A DNA stretch of 32,789 nt from an uncultured Blautia sp. (GCA_902476765.1 CABSEJ010000018.1:1-32789); one strand, 5' to 3'; counted from the stretch's first letter, positions 15,086 to 22,088 are shown. Numbers and translations are program-made. Notes: a model not told the origin generated them from the sequence alone.

Positions 15086-15268
15086 ATGATGTTAGAGAAA
15101 CAATATTTCGGCGAAGAGAGGACTATTGAGCTTTCAGAGAGTGAGCTGTGGAGCGTGATAGAGGAAGCAAAAGCAGCGGCAAGTGAGGAGCTGTTGCGAG
15201 AAAACAAAAGATTAAAGGAGATGCTGAAATCTGTACGCACAATTATAGAACTCATAATTGACGAGTAA
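15086..15268 (+). CDS. Small coiled-coil protein of unknown function
   Basis: A 60-residue protein. AAGGAG at 15074-15079 is best spaced for ATG 15086 or 15089; the ATG at 15080 touches the site. After a short N-terminus (MMLEKQYFGEERTIEL) it is a long amphipathic helix (ELWSVIEEAKAAASEELLRE, then NKRLKEMLKSVRTIIELI). It stands alone between two terminators in the head cassette, just before the scaffold gene, so it may be an accessory gene. Family not recognised. Confidence 0.55.
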   Translation: MMLEKQYFGEERTIELSESELWSVIEEAKAAASEELLRENKRLKEMLKSVRTIIELIIDE

Positions 15269-15293
15269 AAACGGAGGATTGTTAAATCCCTTT

Positions 15294-15322
15294 AAGACGC
15301 AGGAAAAAGCGTCTTGTTTTTT
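15294..15322 (+). terminator. Rho-independent terminator
   Basis: AAGACGC (15294-15300) and GCGTCTT (15309-15315) form a perfect 7-bp stem with loop AGGAAAAA, followed by GTTTTTT. It stops transcription after the small coiled-coil gene or attenuates entry into the scaffold/capsid genes. Confidence 0.85.
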
Positions 15323-15444
15323 GTCCGAAACCCTTATGACATTAAAACTACCGGGATAATCCCCCTTGCGGCATGGGAGAAAAACTGCCGAACCCAGAGG
15401 AAGACACCTCACATAAAAACGCAGGAGAAGAGAAAGGAGAACTT

Positions 15445-16065
15445 ATGGAATTAAAGGAACTTTTAGGTGATGAGCTGTATGGTCAGGTAGAAGCAAAAAT
15501 CAATGAGCATAACGAAGGAATCGAGGATAAGCTCCAGCATGTCCGTTATGCAGACCTGTCTGAAGGAAATTATGTGAGCAAAGAAAAATACCAGACGGCG
15601 ACATCAAGAGCAAAAGGCTTAGAGGAACAGCTGTCTGAAGCGAATAACACCATTAAGTCCTACAAAGACATGGATATTGAAGGAATTAAGAAATCTGCTA
15701 CTGAGTGGGAAGAAAAGTACAATACGGAAACCCAGAAATTAAACCAGCAGATTGAGGCTGATCGGAAAAGATTCGCAGCAGAAAGATTCATGGATGGACA
15801 GAAAATTAAGTCTCCATTATCAAGAAAAGCAATCCTTCAGGATTTCCTGGCAAAAGGTCTGGAATTTAAAGACGGAGCCTTTGTAGGTGCGGAAGAGTAC
15901 ATGAAGAGTGTCCGTGAAAAGTACCCAGATGAATTTGAGCAGGAAGGAAAGCCTGAGAAGAAAGCCTGGGTAAGAGGAACCCGTGGCACCTATAAACCGG
16001 AAAGCAAGTCAGAAGAAGAAGCTTATCTGGAAAAGAAGTATGGCAAAAACAAATACAGAAAGTAA
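15445..16065 (+). CDS. Phage scaffold protein (GP20-like)
   Basis: A 206-residue, charged, largely helical protein starting at ATG 15445 with AAGGAG 5 bases upstream. The frame extends up to ATG 15373 but without a ribosome site. It opens MELKELLGDELYGQVEAKIN and continues DLSEGNYVSKEKYQ, then a coiled coil (residues ~50-120), the pattern of phage minor structural GP20/scaffold proteins. The C-terminus is basic (KKYGKNKYRK), as in scaffolds that bind the capsid protein. The position immediately before the major capsid gene supports the role: a temporary core for procapsid assembly. Confidence 0.85.
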   Translation: MELKELLGDELYGQVEAKINEHNEGIEDKLQHVRYADLSEGNYVSKEKYQTATSRAKGLEEQLSEANNTIKSYKDMDIEGIKKSATEWEEKYNTETQKLNQQIEADRKRFAAERFMDGQKIKSPLSRKAILQDFLAKGLEFKDGAFVGAEEYMKSVREKYPDEFEQEGKPEKKAWVRGTRGTYKPESKSEEEAYLEKKYGKNKYRK

Positions 16066-16081
16066 AGGAGAATAGAAAAAT

Positions 16082-16948
16082 ATGGAATATGGCGGATATA
16101 ACGTAAACGAGAAATATGCTCCTATTGTGGAGCCGAACTTTTATTTTGATTCAATCTTTCAGCCTGGCCTGACATATAGCGACCAGTTTCAGGGAGATGC
16201 AGAAGGCGCAGGGGCGGTTAAAATCTTTAAGCTTGCGGCGAAGAATGCGAAAGAACCAAAGACTCCAGCCTCTGATTTTACACACGGGACAGCAGACAAT
16301 GACCTGATTACGCTGCTGATTAACAATGCACAGCAGGAGTCTACAAAGATTTATAATGTGCAGGCTCAGGCAGTTCCTTATGATATGGCAGACGCTCACC
16401 TGTCCCAGTCTGTACAGGTCTGCCGTGAAGGCTGGCAGATGTCCGGCCTTGCCTGCCTTGTGCATGAAGGCACTGCATTGACAGACACAACGGCAATTAC
16501 AGCTTCGAACATCAAGAGCAAGATTATCGCCGGACGTAAAGCCATCAGAAAGCAGAAAGCTTCTGCAAACGTGGTTTTAGCTTCTGTAGACACTTACAGC
16601 GCCATGCTGGAGGAGGCTGGGGATAAATTCACTCCCATTGCTAATGATGAAATGTTCCAGACCGGGCAGGTGGGAAGATACCTGGGTATGATTTGGATTG
16701 AGTGTAACATGCTGGATTTGACCACAGCCGCAAAATATTTTGACTACACCGGAACCCTTCGGACGGAAGACCTTTCCAAGATTGAGTACATCATGTACGA
16801 CCGGAGAGGTTTCCATATCGTAGACCTTCTGGACATGGCAAGGCTGAAAGACTCTGAAAACTTTAATGGCACTCTGGCCCAGGTAGAAATCGTATCCGGT
16901 TACCGCTTGGGAGATAAAAACTACGCTGTAATCAAAAAAAAAGCGTAA
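16082..16948 (+). CDS. Major capsid protein (with -1 frameshifted long form)
   Basis: A 288-residue protein with AAAGGAGAATAG upstream of ATG 16082. Position after the scaffold and the long alpha/beta sequence (IVEPNFYFDSIFQPGLTYSD, SDFTHGTADNDLITLLINNA, SVDTYSAMLEEAGDKFTPIA, SGYRLGDKNYAVIK) fit a HK97-type major capsid of this siphophage group. The last codons are AAA AAA AAA GCG TAA. A -1 slip on the nine A's (16934-16942) avoids the stop and adds 25 residues ending at TAG 17017, giving a 312-residue form. The extension contains no start codon and ends in IGKAKVGNKE, closely like the extension behind the major tail gene. The capsid call is strong; the long form is a prediction. Confidence 0.9.
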   Translation: MEYGGYNVNEKYAPIVEPNFYFDSIFQPGLTYSDQFQGDAEGAGAVKIFKLAAKNAKEPKTPASDFTHGTADNDLITLLINNAQQESTKIYNVQAQAVPYDMADAHLSQSVQVCREGWQMSGLACLVHEGTALTDTTAITASNIKSKIIAGRKAIRKQKASANVVLASVDTYSAMLEEAGDKFTPIANDEMFQTGQVGRYLGMIWIECNMLDLTTAAKYFDYTGTLRTEDLSKIEYIMYDRRGFHIVDLLDMARLKDSENFNGTLAQVEIVSGYRLGDKNYAVIKKKA

Positions 16949-17019
16949 CTGATTCCGGCGAAAAAGGAGTAATCGGAATAGGTGAAATTGGCAAAGCAAA
17001 AGTAGGAAATAAGGAATAG
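16934..17019 (+). promoter_or_regulatory. Predicted -1 ribosomal frameshift site, major capsid gene
   Basis: Slip site A AAA AAA (16936-16942) is in the correct zero-frame phase. Nine bases on, ATTCCG (16952-16957) can pair with CGGAAT (16974-16979). The -1 frame runs from 16942 to TAG 17017-17019 and encodes SVTDSGEKG, then VIGIGEIGKAKVGNKE. It holds no ATG, GTG or TTG, so it can hardly be translated except by frameshifting. An AAGGAG within the loop could add an rRNA contact. Confidence 0.65.
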
Positions 17020-17029
17020 AGGTGATGCT

Positions 17030-17272
17030 ATGGCTTACACAAAAAATACCTGGAATGATGGAGACGTCATTACAAAAGAAAAGATGAACAACCTGGAAAC
17101 AGGAGTAGAAGATGCCAATAATGGGATTCCGTCTGCCGCCACAGCACAGAAGGCCGGACTGGTAAAGCAGGCGGCGGCAGTACCGGAGGCAGCAGGAGAG
17201 AATGTGACGGCTGCTGAGTTTAAGGCGCTGCTGGATTCCCTGATTGCGGCCGGCATTCTGGCAGGAGCTTAG
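17030..17272 (+). CDS. Head fibre protein
   Basis: An 80-residue protein from ATG 17030 after GAGGTGATGCT. The opening WNDGDVITKEKMNNLETGVE is the usual attachment segment of phage fibre proteins. The rest (AGLVKQAAAVPEAAGENVTA, then LLDSLIAAGIL) matches the small head-fibre family related to phi29 gp8.5 in pattern. Such proteins decorate the capsid and may aid adsorption. It sits immediately after the capsid gene, as expected. Short but convincing. Confidence 0.75.
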   Translation: MAYTKNTWNDGDVITKEKMNNLETGVEDANNGIPSAATAQKAGLVKQAAAVPEAAGENVTAAEFKALLDSLIAAGILAGA

Positions 17273-17284
17273 GAGGTAATGCTT

Positions 17285-17680
17285 ATGAACCAGGTGGATT
17301 ATGGCTTTTACAAAGAGGTTTATGCAGGAAATATCATTCCAGATGAACTGGCTTTTAAGCAGCCGGTTTTAAAGGCGAAAATTCACCTGGAACACTGCCT
17401 GCACAGAGAGCCCAAAGAAGAGGAAGAGGAGCGAGTAAACCTTTGCCTTTGTGAGCTTGCGGATTTGATTTATCAGGAGGATTCTATCCGCAGCGAACAT
17501 GGAGGCATGAAAGTTCAGTCAGAGAATACAGACGGATATTCGGTGTCTTTTGCTTCTGGAGAAGAAGAAACTTTGGACAAGAAGCTCTATGGAGTTATAC
17601 ATAGATACCTTTCCAGAACAGGGCTTTTATATTTAGGAGTGAATTGCCATGCTTACAAATGCAGTGATTACGATTTTTAA
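17285..17680 (+). CDS. Head-tail connector protein
   Basis: A 131-residue protein. AGGAGG at 17271-17276 is well spaced for ATG 17285, while ATG 17279 is too close. The acidic helical sequence (LEHCLHREPKEEEEERVNLC, then LADLIYQEDSIRSEHGGMKVQSE) and a C-terminal YLSRTGLLYLGV resemble the gp15/gp6-like adaptor proteins that bind under the portal. Gene order (capsid, fibre, adaptor, stopper, tail-joining) supports it. The stop lies 32 bases inside the next gene. Confidence 0.7.
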   Translation: MNQVDYGFYKEVYAGNIIPDELAFKQPVLKAKIHLEHCLHREPKEEEEERVNLCLCELADLIYQEDSIRSEHGGMKVQSENTDGYSVSFASGEEETLDKKLYGVIHRYLSRTGLLYLGVNCHAYKCSDYDF

Positions 17681-18053
17681 CCGGGTCCCCAATGCGGCAG
17701 AACGGGAATTTGTCTTCATTCCCCATGTGCTGACAGATGTCTGGGTCCATACATCCAGAAAAGTTGTCACAGAGCAGGGAGGACTGACTAGCAATCCCAT
17801 ATATAAAATCCGGATTCCTTTTCCCAGACCAGGCTGGCTTCCTCCGGAAGTATATGGAAAGGGAGCGGATTCTGGGAATTCTTGGACGGTCAGAGAAAAA
17901 GATTTATTCATAGTAGGTGCATGGCCTGGAGTAAACGTTAAAGGAATCGAAGATATAAAGAAAGAGTTCTCTGGAACAGTGGGGGTTGTCCTCAACTATT
18001 CAGAGAACTTTTTTGGTTCTTCCAAACACATACGGATAGAAGGTGGAGATTGA
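17649..18053 (+). CDS. Head closure / minor capsid protein (DUF6751-like)
   Basis: A 134-residue beta-rich protein from ATG 17649, overlapping the adaptor gene. It reads MLTNAVITIFNRVPNAAERE, then WVHTSRKVV, IRIPFPRPGWLPPEVYGKGA and WTVREKDLFIVGAW. The pattern matches the putative minor capsid/stopper proteins often labelled DUF6751 in clostridial phages. The stopper closes the head after packaging and joins the tail. The call rests on remembered family pattern and position; its exact structural role is inferred. Confidence 0.65.
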   Translation: MLTNAVITIFNRVPNAAEREFVFIPHVLTDVWVHTSRKVVTEQGGLTSNPIYKIRIPFPRPGWLPPEVYGKGADSGNSWTVREKDLFIVGAWPGVNVKGIEDIKKEFSGTVGVVLNYSENFFGSSKHIRIEGGD

Positions 18054-18388
18054 TGGGAAGCAGAGTAAAGTTGCAGATAGACCCTACAGATAAAATTTTA
18101 CTGCGGAGAAAGCTAAATAAGAACGGGGAGGGGCAGCGGTTCTTCACTCATGAAGTGCGGAGACTGTCTGTTCCTTATATCCCAAGGCTTACAGGAGAAC
18201 TGGCCGAAAACTCCGTTACAGAAACTGCAACAACCATAACCCACAATACTCCATATGCTAGGCGGCAGTATTACGAACATAAAGGGAACGGCCTTAAAGG
18301 CCCTGAATGGGATAAACGGATGTGGGCGGACCGGGGAAAAGAAATTGTAAAGGCAACAGCAGATTATTGTGGAGGAAAAGCAAAATGA
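18053..18388 (+). CDS. Minor capsid / tail-joining protein (HK97 gp10-like position)
   Basis: A 111-residue basic protein from ATG 18053, overlapping the previous stop; an in-frame TTG is present at 18050. It contains FTHEVRRLSVPYIPRLTGEL, NTPYARRQYYEHKGNGLKGP and WADRGKEIVKATADYC. The VPxxTGxL and PYAxxxxYG-like spacing is typical of minor capsid 2 / HK97 gp10-type neck proteins. ATGA overlap leads into the next neck gene. The role in the head-tail interface is inferred from pattern and order. Confidence 0.7.
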   Translation: MGSRVKLQIDPTDKILLRRKLNKNGEGQRFFTHEVRRLSVPYIPRLTGELAENSVTETATTITHNTPYARRQYYEHKGNGLKGPEWDKRMWADRGKEIVKATADYCGGKAK

Positions 18389-18816
18389 GTGTAGCAGGAA
18401 AAATCAGGGATTTTATTGAAACCTGTCCTTTTTTAAAAGACTTTGAGGAAGCCACTTTTCCGGTGGTGAATATGAATCTTCTGGAAGATAATCCGACCAT
18501 GTACAGTATAGAGGAGACACCAGCGGAACCTATTGTAAAGCGTTTTGCCAATGGCGATACCGTAAGACAGTATGTTTTCTCTCTCTGTTCCAGGGAATTG
18601 TATGGAAGAGCTGAGAATGAAAAGACGGCAGAATTTTATGAGAAGTTTGCAGACTGGCTAGAGGAATGTACAAAGGAAGGTCAGCTTCCCCTTCTATCCG
18701 GACAGCTGCAGAGCAAATCTATCCGGGCAACTACCAACGGGTATCTTTACGATAACCAGAGTAAAAGCTGCCAGTTTCGGATACAGTGTCAATTTATTTA
18801 TTATAAACGGAGGTAA
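18385..18816 (+). CDS. Tail completion / minor capsid protein
   Basis: A 143-residue protein from the ATG of an ATGA overlap (18385-18388); the longer open frame upstream lies within the previous gene. It reads IRDFIETCPFLKDFEEATFP, VNMNLLEDNPTMYSIEETPA, GDTVRQYVFSLCSRELYG and ends RIQCQFIYYKRR. This matches the minor capsid 3 / tail terminator-type proteins found in the same place in related phages, which stop tail-tube growth and connect to the head. It directly precedes the major tail gene. Family call moderate. Confidence 0.7.
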   Translation: MSVAGKIRDFIETCPFLKDFEEATFPVVNMNLLEDNPTMYSIEETPAEPIVKRFANGDTVRQYVFSLCSRELYGRAENEKTAEFYEKFADWLEECTKEGQLPLLSGQLQSKSIRATTNGYLYDNQSKSCQFRIQCQFIYYKRR

Positions 18817-18819
18817 GGT

Positions 18820-19359
18820 ATGAGAAAGATGAACTTACAGTTATTTGCAGAAACAAGCAAAGTCGGTGTTGTAGGCAGGTATCAGCACCCTGGTTACTTA
18901 GATATTTCCGGAGGAGGGGATACAGCCCGGTATGAGCTTCTTGGATTTGGTGTGACGCAGTTAGACGATTCCCCGTCAGCCCAGACCACTTCAAAGCGGT
19001 ATGTGAACCAGAAATCGGCCACGCAGACCATTGGTTCTTATGAATGGACTGCACCTTTGGAGTTTGACTTAATCCGTTCTGAAAAAGCCATTGAATATAT
19101 TGCGGATATTGGCGAGAACGAGAGAACCGGAGCAGAGGCAGAAACCAATTATGTAATTGTGTATCTGGAAAAGGCTATAGAAAGCCAGCAGGGAAAATAT
19201 AAGGCAAAGAGAAGACGTGTGGCAATTGAGGTTGCAGAGTTCTCTGATAATGACGGTGAAATCCAGGGCTCCGGAAATCTTCTTGCAGTAGGAGACTGGG
19301 AGTGGGGAAGCTTTGACACTTCTACAAAAACATTTACACCGGATTCACAGGGGGAATAA
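18820..19359 (+). CDS. Major tail protein (with -1 frameshifted long form)
   Basis: A 179-residue protein from ATG 18820 after GGAGGTAAGGT. It starts MRKMNLQLFAETSKVGVVGR, a common opening of clostridial phage tail-tube proteins, and continues with a beta-rich body (RYELLGFGVTQLDD, YEWTAPLEFDLIRSEKAIEY, NYVIVYLEKAIES, VAIEVAEFSDNDGEI). It polymerises into the tail tube. The gene ends in CAG GGG GAA TAA, followed in the -1 frame by an open stretch of 26 codons to TGA 19431 with no start codon and ending IGKAKIGKGET. A slip on the G run would give a 204-residue form. The near-identical peptide after the capsid gene makes this unlikely to be chance. Confidence 0.88.
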   Translation: MRKMNLQLFAETSKVGVVGRYQHPGYLDISGGGDTARYELLGFGVTQLDDSPSAQTTSKRYVNQKSATQTIGSYEWTAPLEFDLIRSEKAIEYIADIGENERTGAEAETNYVIVYLEKAIESQQGKYKAKRRRVAIEVAEFSDNDGEIQGSGNLLAVGDWEWGSFDTSTKTFTPDSQGE

Positions 19360-19433
19360 TTCCCCCTTCTGATAATGCCTTAGTCGGTAAGGGGACAATT
19401 GGAAAGGCAAAGATAGGGAAAGGAGAAACCTGA
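19350..19433 (+). promoter_or_regulatory. Predicted -1 ribosomal frameshift site, major tail gene
   Basis: Five G's (19350-19354) precede GAATAA. GGGGGAATAATTCCCCC (19350-19366) is an inverted repeat that holds the stop codon in its loop. Alternatively CCCCTT (19363-19368) can pair with AAGGGG (19389-19394), placing a hairpin about 8 bases after the slip site, as in the capsid gene. The -1 frame is open from 19317 to TGA 19431-19433, so AAAAA at 19326-19330 is a second possible slip site. The heptamer is not canonical. Confidence 0.55.
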
Positions 19434-19435
19434 GA

Positions 19436-19807
19436 ATGAAAATCAATGGAGTTGAGCTGAACTTTTCGCTTTATGATTCAGCTAACAGCGAAATGAAACA
19501 GCGGTATTTTGTAGAGTTAAGAAATATGGAGACCATCAGACAGGAGATTCCGGAAGGGACAGAAGGGCAGCAGATAGATTATTTATGCGGCAGGATTAAA
19601 GTGATATTTGACAACGTGTTCGGACAGGGAACAGGAGCAAAGGTCTGTGGGAAAGGCAATAACCTTCTTACCTGTATGGGCGCTTATGAGCAGCTTGTGT
19701 CAGAGCAGATTCGACAGAATGAAGAGTATGAATCCATTATGAACCGGATTAAAGAGAGAACGGGACAGGTGTTGAACAATGAATCCCTTGCTGGAAAAAT
19801 TTCCTGA
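19436..19807 (+). CDS. Tail assembly chaperone, first protein (DUF6673-like)
   Basis: A 123-residue protein whose ATG lies 3 bases after the end of the predicted tail-protein extension. It starts MKINGVELNFSLYDSANSEM and has a helical body (QQIDYLCGRIKVIFDNVFGQ, ACVCGKGNNLL-like KVCGKGNNLLTCMGAYEQLV). This matches the DUF6673/Gp13-type proteins located between the major tail protein and Gp15 in Gram-positive phages, the slot of the first tail assembly chaperone. The next gene overlaps its end by 29 bases in another frame and has its own start, so no frameshift fusion is needed here. Confidence 0.7.
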   Translation: MKINGVELNFSLYDSANSEMKQRYFVELRNMETIRQEIPEGTEGQQIDYLCGRIKVIFDNVFGQGTGAKVCGKGNNLLTCMGAYEQLVSEQIRQNEEYESIMNRIKERTGQVLNNESLAGKIS

Positions 19808-20399
19808 GAAAATCAAAATAGAGGATACCAAGTGCAGGATAAATTCGGATTTCAAAACAGTTTTATATTGTAATGCTCTTATAGAGAACATTCCTGAAGG
19901 CGAAGACATTCCAGAGGAAATACTGCTGGATATGCTGAAAGCTTTTTATCCGAAAACACATCTTTTCAAGGAAGAGCATTTGAGCAAGATGTTCTGGTTC
20001 CTCAGTTGCGGAAGAGAAAAAGAAAAAAGGAAGTTTCCAAGAAAGGCAGCAGGCATAAACAATAACAAGCCCTTTGATTTTAAAGAAGACGCAGATTTGA
20101 TTTATGCCGGCTTTATCCAGCAGTACGGCATTGACCTTCAGAAGACAGATATGCATTGGTGGAAATTTATGATACTTCTGGAGAACCTGGGTGCAGAAAC
20201 CCGTTTTTCAAAAGTCATGGAGTACCGGACCAGGGATATTTCTTCTAAAAAGCTATCCAAAGAAGAAAGACAGTTCTATGCGGCCATGCAAAAATATTTT
20301 AGTTTGGAGAACCGCCCCAGAGAATTAGATGAGAGGTCAAGGAAGATAGAAGATGCCCTGATGAGAGGGGAAGACATTACGGAATTGCTGAAACAGTGA
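19779..20399 (+). CDS. Gp15 family tail assembly chaperone
   Basis: A 206-residue protein from ATG 19779, with GGACAGG upstream, inside the end of the previous gene. It matches the bacteriophage Gp15 family: KIEDTKCRINSDFKTVLYCN at the start, ILLDMLKAFYP, FDFKEDADLIYAGFIQQYGI in the middle, DMHWWKFMILLENL with the characteristic WWKF, and KLSKEERQFYAAMQKYFSL. Gp15 proteins serve as tail assembly chaperones that bind the tape measure protein. Normally the tape measure gene follows at once; here 3.2 kb of accessory DNA separates them. Confidence 0.85.
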   Translation: MNPLLEKFPEKIKIEDTKCRINSDFKTVLYCNALIENIPEGEDIPEEILLDMLKAFYPKTHLFKEEHLSKMFWFLSCGREKEKRKFPRKAAGINNNKPFDFKEDADLIYAGFIQQYGIDLQKTDMHWWKFMILLENLGAETRFSKVMEYRTRDISSKKLSKEERQFYAAMQKYFSLENRPRELDERSRKIEDALMRGEDITELLKQ

Positions 20400-20467
20400 T
20401 GGGAAGGATACGGCGAAATGCTGTGTCCTATTTTTATATCTAAAATTCAACGGAAAGGATTGAAATT

Positions 20468-21121
20468 ATGTTAGTAGAGATTAAAAGAATCAGTAAAACA
20501 GAGGTAACGGCAGTAAGCAGCTTGGATGTGGCGGAGACGTTTGAAAAGCGACATGCAGACGTGTTGAGAGATATTGAAGAGCTTGGATGCAGTGAGGAGT
20601 TTAGAGAACGCAATTTTGCACTCTCTAAATATTCGGTTGAAAATAACAAGAGAAGTTATCCGATGTACTACATGACAAGAGATGGATTTACAATTCTTGC
20701 TATGGGATATACTGGTGAAAAAGCCATGCGCTTCAAAGAAGCGTATATCAAGCAGTTTAATGCAATGGAAAAGGCTTTGCAAGGGAAGCTGATTGAGAGG
20801 GAAAAAGGAATCGCAGTCAGACAGTCACTTACAAAAGCTTTACAGCAGTCTACAGAGAATGAAAGAATGCATGGACATGCTTATTCCACGTACACCAACT
20901 GTATTTATAAAGTGCTCTTTGGTAAAAACGCAAAACAGTTGCGTGAAGATTTAGGAATCAGTAAAAAGGAGAATTTGCGTGATTATTTGTCAGCAGAGGA
21001 ATTAAAAGCAATTCAATCTATGGAGTGCCTTGTCAGTGGACTTGTAGACTGTGGCTGGGGATATGACCAGATAAAAGCGTTCATACAGCAGAATAATACC
21101 ATGTTGCAGATTGCTGCATAA
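20468..21121 (+). CDS. Rha family phage regulatory protein (first copy)
   Basis: A 217-residue protein from ATG 20468 after GGAAAGGATTGAAATT. The N-terminal ~95 residues show the Rha (pRha) domain: TAVSSLDVAETFEKRHADVL, FRERNFALSKYSVENNKRSY, PMYYMTRDGFTILAMGYTGE and KEAYIKQFNAMEKAL. Rha proteins interfere with lysis or lysogeny control in lambdoid phages and act as antirepressors. The C-terminal half (YTNCIYKVLFGKNAKQLRED and onwards) is a second helical domain of antirepressor type that I cannot name surely. Its place inside the tail cassette is unusual, marking an accessory insertion; an early-type regulator in a late operon may act on a superinfecting or co-resident phage. Confidence 0.85.
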   Translation: MLVEIKRISKTEVTAVSSLDVAETFEKRHADVLRDIEELGCSEEFRERNFALSKYSVENNKRSYPMYYMTRDGFTILAMGYTGEKAMRFKEAYIKQFNAMEKALQGKLIEREKGIAVRQSLTKALQQSTENERMHGHAYSTYTNCIYKVLFGKNAKQLREDLGISKKENLRDYLSAEELKAIQSMECLVSGLVDCGWGYDQIKAFIQQNNTMLQIAA

Positions 21122-21147
21122 TTATTATTTAAGCTGAACGGGAGTTT

Positions 21148-21194
21148 AAATTGAGCGCTCGATTATAGAAGGGGGGCTCAATTTGATACCCCCC
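21148..21194 (+). terminator. Two overlapping alternative hairpins
   Basis: AAATTGAGC (21148-21156) can pair perfectly with GCTCAATTT (21176-21184). GGGGGG (21171-21176) can pair with CCCCCC (21189-21194). The two stems share bases, so they are mutually exclusive, like attenuator and anti-attenuator. GAGCGCTC at 21153-21160 is also a palindrome. They follow the Rha gene; the second stem is followed only by TTATCT, a weak T-tract. The region may simply be a terminator for Rha. Confidence 0.5.
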
Positions 21195-21290
21195 TTATCT
21201 CAATAAAATGTAAAAAAGATGGTAGAAGCATTTTAGGCGGCAGAAAAACAGGTATTTAAAGAATGAATATAACCACACCAGCAAAGTATG

Positions 21291-21299
21291 TGGTATAAT
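21291..21299 (+). promoter_or_regulatory. Extended -10 promoter for membrane protein gene
   Basis: TGGTATAAT has the TGn extension joined to a perfect TATAAT (21294-21299). It lies 25 bases before the start of the membrane protein gene, whose ribosome site follows at 21314-21320. No good -35 box stands 17 bases upstream, but extended -10 promoters do not need one. It implies expression separate from the late operon. Confidence 0.5.
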
Positions 21300-21323
21300 C
21301 TTCCTATCTACAGAAGGAGGATT

Positions 21324-22031
21324 ATGATTATGTACTGGATGGGAGTACTCTTAAGAGCAATATCAGCTATTTTATTTATATTAGGGATAATTATTTGCTT
21401 TTTCTCTGTAGGCATAGGTATTGTTATGATTGTGCTTGGTGTAATTTTTGGGAATATTGGTGCAAAGATTTTGGATGTCAATTCTAATATTGATATATCT
21501 AAAAGTGCCGAAAATATAGAGGTTGAAATTAAGAGCAATGAAAAGCCTGTAGTGTATCAAAACATAGACTATTCAGCTATTCCTTATGATTTATCAGCAG
21601 GATGGAGTCTATCTGACAATAGATTTCAGGCACTTACAGATATTTCCTATATGAATAGGTTCCTTATAGAAGCAAGGAGACTGGCAAATGTTAAAGAGCG
21701 ATTAGAAATTTGTACAGAAGAAGTTTTGTGGGAAGGTGAATGCGTAAGTTCACTTGTGAAGACACCTCATACGCAGACAGGGAAAGTTCCTAAATATCCG
21801 GTAGAACTCTTTTTTACAACGAAAGACAGCACAGAGCTTGAACCAACAGATAATTATTTGGGACATATATATTATATGCAAGACGGAACTATCGGAAAAG
21901 CATGGGTAATGTGTTGGATAAAAAAAATAGGGTATCGTATAGATATAGGGCTTGTCGGGACTACACTAATTATAAAGAAAATTGAAAAGTATACTATTAA
22001 TGGAAAAGAAGTAATGTATAAGTGGCGATAG
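21324..22031 (+). CDS. Membrane-anchored accessory protein of unknown function
   Basis: A 235-residue protein from ATG 21324, directly behind AAGGAGG; longer upstream frame rejected. Residues ~5-50 are very hydrophobic (MYWMGVLLRAISAILFILGI and IICFFSVGIGIVMIVLGVIF), giving two closely spaced membrane segments or a hairpin. A soluble domain of ~185 residues follows (YDLSAGWSLSDNRFQALTDI, PVELFFTTKDS, LGHIYYMQDGTIGKAWVMCW). It is AT-rich and has its own promoter and a terminator, a moron layout. Such membrane proteins in prophages often act in superinfection exclusion, which would be pure inference here. Family not recognised. Confidence 0.6.
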   Translation: MIMYWMGVLLRAISAILFILGIIICFFSVGIGIVMIVLGVIFGNIGAKILDVNSNIDISKSAENIEVEIKSNEKPVVYQNIDYSAIPYDLSAGWSLSDNRFQALTDISYMNRFLIEARRLANVKERLEICTEEVLWEGECVSSLVKTPHTQTGKVPKYPVELFFTTKDSTELEPTDNYLGHIYYMQDGTIGKAWVMCWIKKIGYRIDIGLVGTTLIIKKIEKYTINGKEVMYKWR

Positions 22032-22035
22032 GCAT

Positions 22036-22065
22036 ATACCATCTGTTTAGGCGGATGGTATTTTT
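22036..22065 (+). terminator. Rho-independent terminator
   Basis: ATACCATC (22036-22043) and GATGGTAT (22054-22061) form an 8-bp stem, followed by TTTTTAT. It ends the membrane protein gene 5 bases after its stop codon region. Confidence 0.85.
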
Positions 22066-22084
22066 ATCCCCATTTTTAAGGAGA
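22061..22084 (+). repeat. Junction repeat, copy 2
   Basis: Same 24-bp segment as at 15057-15080, with ATCCCC instead of ATACCC after the T-run. It again links a terminator to the ribosome site (AAGGAG at 22078-22083) of the following small gene. Confidence 0.6.
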
Positions 22085-22088
22085 ACAT

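Noticed and set aside
19436..20399. Frameshift fusion of the two tail chaperones, as in lambda G/GT
   Set aside because: The second gene has its own ATG and overlaps by 29 bases; no slippery heptamer is visible at the overlap.
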